DNA from: Eucommia ulmoides
Taxonomy: Eukaryota; Streptophyta; Magnoliopsida; Garryales; Eucommiaceae
Assembly: GCA_016647705.1 (NCBI GenBank)
Contig: CM028334.1
Span: forward strand, 13,748,402-13,812,401
DNA: 64,000 nt
Reading direction: 5' to 3'
Shown here: in pieces, positions 58,904 to 64,000 of the stretch
How the letters are laid out: each line of letters opens with the position of its first letter
Position numbering within the stretch: the stretch's first letter is position 1
Translations under genes and position numbers: made by a program
The notes under the pieces: generated by a model
Database searches by the model: none
Told to the model about the DNA's origin: nothing
Seen by the model: only the letters and a program-made list of their open reading frames with translations

Positions 58904-59594
58904 TTACCATTTACCAACCCGATCAATTTCAAAATTCAAACCTCAATAGCTCTTTCTTCATCGCCGGCGACAAGCTCCGCCGCTGCATTAGGGGACGTAG
59001 CCGTGTCCACCGAGTTTAGGAAGAAGATCGAAGAGCAAGGATCTAAGCTAATCAAAGTACAGTTGGAGATACTCGTTGATGTCGACTGTTTATCGCCTTA
59101 TCTGATCCATCTTGCGATCGTGCTTCGCCGTTGCGAAACAGAATCTCGTTACCCAGTGTTATCGCCGTTTCGAGTCTAGTTTTTGGTCGTGTTCCGCCGT
59201 GCCAAAGCTGAAATCGTCGGACCAACATCAGATTAGGGTCTCAAGCTCGTCTGGAGTGGAATCGTGAGGCTTGTCGGTACCATCTCTCTGTCGCTTCTAT
59301 AGAAGTTCTAATGTTCGAATTTGATCCATACGAAGTATCAAATCGGTTGTTCGAACATCACCAACCAAGCAATCTCTGAGAGTGGATTCCGACGGTGAGA
59401 TTCATATCAGTAATTTGTTTCGCTACCCTTTTAGCAACCGATCTAAATAGGGGTGCGTAATCAGGTATATTTTGGTGAACTTGTTCTCTACTTCGGTGAA
59501 TTTGGTTGTTGATTGCACTGTTTTTTGCTCATCAAATTAATCATTCTCGAGAGTTTGTGAATTGTTGTTTTCCTGATCCTAATTTTTCTCTCTA

Positions 59595-60768
59595 ATGGGT
59601 AGTAAAATTGGAAATTGGATGAGGAATTATGGTGAGACAAAAAAACAACTAGTATCTATCTTTGTAGATTCTATTCCGGAGATGATAGGTAGAAGAGGAT
59701 TAAAATTCATGTTTCAATGGCACGGGTTAGTGCGTGATGTCTATATTCCAAATCGGAGGCGAGTAAGTCGTGAACCCGATATTGTTGTATCTTCTCAATT
59801 CAAGCCATATTTTGCCTCAATAGGTCAAGGTTCTAATTCTTCTATCGATGTATCCTCTAATCCTGAGAATTTATTAGTTGGTCAGTTGCCAAATCCACTT
59901 GTTAATAGTTCCATCAAGGATGTGTTAAATAGAATCAAATTGTTGTTGCATGGAGTTGAAAATGTGATGGAATATGGTATTTTAGACTTGTCTATGACTT
60001 CAAATGCAATGGAGGTCAAAGATTTGATTGCTGATCTTATTCTTAAGGAATGGGACAATGTGGGGTCGTGAACCCGATATTGTTGTATCTTCTCAATTCA
60101 AGCCATATTTTGCCTCAATAGGTCGAGGTTCTAATTCTTCTATCGATGTATCCTCTAATCCTGGGAATTTATTAGTTGGTCAGTTGCCAAATCCACTTGT
60201 TAATAGTTCCATCAAGGATGTGTTAAATAGAATCAAATTGTTGTTGCATGGAGTTGAAAATGTGATGGAATATGGTATTTTAGACTTGTCTATGACTTCA
60301 AATGCAATGAGGTCAAAGATTTGATTGTTGATCTTATTCTTAAGGAATGGGACAATGTGGGGTCGAATTGTATTGAAAGTGTAGTGTCGTTGGATTTAGC
60401 TAAGGGGTTGGACCAAGAGGGTGCTATAAATGATAGGGGTGGATCTTCTCCTAATGCTGATCGATGAGAGAATATCTCAAACCATAAAGTTGTTTGCCAC
60501 GACTTGGAAGAGGGTGAGATCCTTGAAAAGTCCTTTGGTCAATCTAATTCGCTTGAACCAATTGCTAGAAGTGACATTGAGTTTTCGAGATAAGAATGGT
60601 CATTCACAAGCGATTCAGATGGTAGCTATGTCTCAAAATTGAGAGATGAAATGGATGAGATTTTCTCCAAAATCAATAGAAAACGTTGTTTACATTTCAA
60701 AAAGAAGCTTATCTCAGTCACTAAAAAGAAAGGGAAAAATAAATCAATGGTTGTCTGGGTGTATTAAG
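59595..60768 (+). pseudogene. LINE ORF1 with partial RRM and internal duplication
   Basis: Begins GSKIGNWMRNYGETKK, then RRM strand 1 (VSIFVDSIPEMI) and FQWHGLVRDVYIPNRRR. The RNP1 half of the RRM is missing, and the text jumps to EPDIVVSSQFKP. A 298-base segment is tandemly duplicated and shifts the frame. Later parts read SKLRDEMDEIFSKINRKRC and a Lys-rich end (VTKKKGKNKSMVVWVY, stop at 60766-60768), comparable to the tail of the copy at 49237. Confidence 0.7.
59767..60361 (+). repeat. 298-bp tandem duplication
   Basis: 59767-60064 and 60065-60361 differ at only about four positions, including one deleted base in the second copy. Confidence 0.92.
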
Positions 60769-61629
60769 ATAAATTTGAATTATGGACTAATTTGTTACTG
60801 TAAGTTCTTGAATTATTTAGGCTAGAGATTGTCTTGTTTAAGTGCCTCAAGGAGTTTGGTTATGTGGTACTAATCTCCGGGAGCATTTCGGTCCTTTTGA
60901 TGGTATCAGAAGAGTAGTAATATAGTTGGCCCTGGTGGATATCTTCTGCTTTTGAAGACCTTGAGCTCCGGTTATTGGTTTTGTATTGGTGTTGCATTTA
61001 CAAATTTGTGGTGTTTTTTTGGTGTCTTGTAAGGTAGGTGTAGAATATAGTTCTCCGGTGTGGGCTTGTAGTGTGATGGGAGTAGATGCTAAATTGAATT
61101 TCAGCCTATGCCAATGGTGCAGTTCTTGATGGTCGGACCTCTTCTCCATGGATTCCAGCCTCTGCCAATGATGTTCAGCCACTGCAGTAAAAAGATTGGT
61201 TGTTATTTTGGTCTGTTCTTGAAGCAGTATGTATTTTCATCCTCAGGTAAGCCGTGGTCAGTATATCAATGAATTCTTCAGGTGGCTTTTCCTTAAATTG
61301 CTCAAGTGCGATACAAAATGGTGTGTGTGCTTGTGGACTTGCCAATGGTGCAGTTCATTAGAGAGGTGTTTTGTTTGGTGGGTGCCTTTTGTATAGTAGT
61401 TGGATTTGTAGTGATGGAAGGTTGTATTTTGTATAGGTTGTTAGATATATCGTGGGTGTCTTGATGCTAAAAATTAGGACATCAAGGTTTATTCCTATTG
61501 TATTTCTGGGCATGGTCTTGTAGACTACATGATAAATTCTTATCATGTAGAAAGGGAGACCTTTCCCCTTTATTATTCAATCAAATGACACTTCCAAAAA
61601 AAAAAAAAAAAAAAAGTTACCATTGACCA

Positions 61630-62507
61630 TTTAAACTTACAAATTTACAAAAAATTCTAGTATGCCGTCCCGAAATTACATAAGTTTACTTTGAAGTAGC
61701 AAGTGTGGTCAATGAAGTTGATTTAGTCATGTGGATTACAATTTTGTTATAGAAACATATGTGCAAGTCTAATACATGAACCCAACACAATATGAACATA
61801 ACGGAAATTTATTAAGTGCATTTGGGTTTAAATGCACAAGTGGCTGACCAGTTTGACTTAATAAACTACAACTGCCCTTAATTATCGGCATCAAAATCGA
61901 GGTAATATAAATTACATTGCATTCAAATTATGGTTCTATATTTACGGTACCAATTTCCATTCATTATCTTTTCCTTGATTAGGTCAATTCTAGCGAGGCA
62001 AGGATAAAGTTGACAGTGAATTTGGTGTTTCATGAAGTGAACGAATGGAGCTGGTGAAATGAAAATATTAGACAAATAAAGAAGCCTATCCATGGCGAGT
62101 TCTAGAGAGAGAGAGTTTAAGAGAGAACAAAAGAGTCGCGCAGAAGAAGTTTGGAGGTGAAGATGAAGTGTGGGAGGAACTTAACGAAGTCTTGGTGCGA
62201 TTTTTTTGACATCTCTCTTGCAAACTACGATGAAGAACTAACAAACAAGGTGATCGATGTGTAGGCCTTTCTTGCTGCAAGAAGTTTCTTGGTAGGAAAA
62301 AATCGATTGGAAACTCGATAAAACCTCTATACGATTTATAGGGGACTCGGGAACAAGATAGCCAGAATAAGAGATCCAGGTGATAAAACTTAAAACTGGT
62401 CCATCCAAAGGGTTACTTTGGGATTCAGAATATAAGAGATATCCTAGCTTAAGCTATTCTCTCACCTCAAGATTTTTGCAAAATAATGCACTGCGGTGGC
62501 CTGCAAG
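61630..62507. other. Unassigned intergenic DNA
   Basis: Around 62092 an ATGGCGAGTTCTAGAGAG start is followed by a short Arg/Glu-rich frame (about 17 codons) and then stops. 62200-62400 could be decayed exon sequence. No family recognised. Confidence 0.35.
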
Positions 62508-64000
62508 TGTTGGCCCAGTGAGCTACCCAAGATGGGGGGTGAATTGGGTAGATAAAAAATTAATCTAAATAATAATACTTTAAAAAATCAAATAATTAAT
62601 TTTATCCTAAATTAATTATTATATTTATAATAACGGATATATGATATTAACTAGGTGCACATCCAAATAACAAAATATAAATAAATAAAAAAACACACCA
62701 GAAATTTATACCGGTTCACCAAACTATTCTTGGCTAATCCAATCCTCCGAGCTCCACAGAGAGTCGCACCCACTAATCACTAAGATTCATTTAAATATGT
62801 AGGAACCAAATTTTTATACAATGATTTTTTTCTTAGACTCAGAATCAACTTTTATAACTTTCTTTTCTCAGGCTCAAGAATAACCTTTTTAGGCTAAGAA
62901 TCAAATTTCACAATCACTCCAAGTATCATTTTCAAATATAAGGATGGAACATTTACAATTCACTTACAATTGATCCTAATCGGGAATAATCACACCTAAC
63001 TCTTTTCAAGGAAAAATAGTAACCTAACCTTTTTATACTTAGGTAAATGATCAAACATCAATCTCTTTACCGGAAGAGATTGAAACCTAAAGCTATCTCT
63101 AATTAGACACTCTTAATAGTATCTAATCTGACACATAATTCACCAATTACTATAAAATTGATAAGTTATTTTCACTCGGAGTTTCTACCACCTCAAATCA
63201 GTTTAAACTCAATTAATATCCCGATAATTAATAGTGATAGAATTAAGTGAGAAAACAAAAAAAGATCTGATTCTAAAAATAATACGGGTAGCACAAAATT
63301 GAGTACGTAATCAGATTACTATCAAAATCGTTTTAAAAGATTTTTATACTTTTAAAGTTCAAAAATGATTTCTCAAAAAGATCAATTTACCAAGCAAATA
63401 ATAATAATAAAATACTCAATTAAAGAATAAGTTTGGAACGATCTCACCAAGAAAACATAAAAATCTGATTATAATAGATATGGATAGCACACAAATAAGT
63501 ATGGAATCAGATTTTTACCGAAAATTGTTTTAAAATATTTTTATGTGATTTAAGATTCAGAAAATGATTTTATCAAAATCTTATCAATCAAGCAAATATA
63601 GAAAAATAAATACGCAATAAAGACTAATAACTTGGAAAGATCTCACCAGGACAACACCGAAAAATTATAGATTGAAACGCTAGACAACTCAACTCAGTGA
63701 CACTAACACAATCAGCAATTTATCTCAAGAACTTCTTAATAATTTATCTCACAATTTGATCTCTCAAAATAATATCAGAATAATGACTCTTAAAAAAGTT
63801 TAGGAACTGAATAGTTCTTGATATGATCTATTTTTTTATGTGAAATCCCCAAGTCTATATATAGGGAATTAAAATAAGCCCTCCAACGGCTAGTTTTTAA
63901 ATAATAAGTATCTAAAAACAACATATAGATCTCATATATCATTATATTTCATCTTTGGTATAATTTACATAAATAAAGATTTCAAAACATTCAATTGAGT
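62508..64000 (-). repeat. Inverted LTR of the 21537-33210 family, runs off the window
   Basis: Starts TGTTGGCCCAGTGAGCTACC, the reverse complement of the LTR end at 33180-33210. It follows the same order of landmarks backwards: GTGCACCTAGTTAA (reversed), GGACTGGATTAGC (reversed, about 62735), AAGCCCTCCAACGGCTAG (about 63880). It continues past the right edge, so the rest of that element is outside. Confidence 0.75.

Larger units (their letters stand above)
58917..61616 (+). mobile_element. ORF1-only LINE derivative, second copy
   Basis: Flanked by TTACCATTTACCA (58904-58916) and TTACCATTGACCA (61617-61629), with poly-A 61596-61615. It has a GC-rich leader, one ORF1 and an 830-base 3' region, with no endonuclease or RT. 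The same layout as 48788-50804 and a related ORF1, but a different 3' UTR. Confidence 0.75.

Overview
This is nuclear DNA of a flowering plant, most likely a eudicot. It is AT-rich, has spliced genes with GT-AG introns, plant-specific protein families and nested retrotransposons. I saw no bacterial-type features, no CRISPR array and no tRNA or rRNA gene.

Two host genes are supported. At the left edge (1-6684, + strand) are the last eleven coding exons of a CTF4/WDHD1/AND-1 homologue (the EOL1-type plant protein). Its first intron in the window carries an antisense, internally deleted Ty1/copia element (552-3211). At 44387-44815 (- strand) is a small intact SOB FIVE-LIKE (SOFL) gene. The two genes converge and are separated by about 38 kb that is almost entirely transposable elements.

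The centre (about 10.4-35 kb) is a nested stack. The oldest layer is a Mutator-like element (MULE) with a decayed transposase on + (11756-16590) and a decayed Ulp1/C48 protease gene on - (21231 to about 17280). A short TACAGTA-like motif is scattered through it. A Pack-MULE (12948-15398) with 275-290 bp inverted repeats and a 9-bp target duplication split the transposase. It carries antisense pieces of an ALP1-like (PIF/Harbinger-derived) gene and a DRP4-like dynamin gene. An LTR retrotransposon reduced to fused LTRs (21537-33210) sits in a minisatellite of the MULE, and is itself split by a second LTR element without pol (22324-29777). A degenerate LTR (about 18985-19444) and a small hAT-like element (33940-34676) are further insertions. 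A solo LTR with a perfect duplication (35406-36583) lies just outside.

The right part holds two related L1-type LINEs with RNase H domains, one 5'-truncated on - (about 37590-42908) and one full length on + (51852-57740). It also holds two short LINE derivatives that keep an RRM-type ORF1 but have no ORF2 (48788-50804 on -, 58917-61616 on +). A tRNA-like SINE (46007-46195), a Tourist-like MITE (43092-43396) and, at the right edge, an inverted LTR of the family seen at 21537-33210 (62508-64000) complete it. Most insertions were bounded by finding target-site duplications by eye. All mobile-element genes carry stops or frameshifts.
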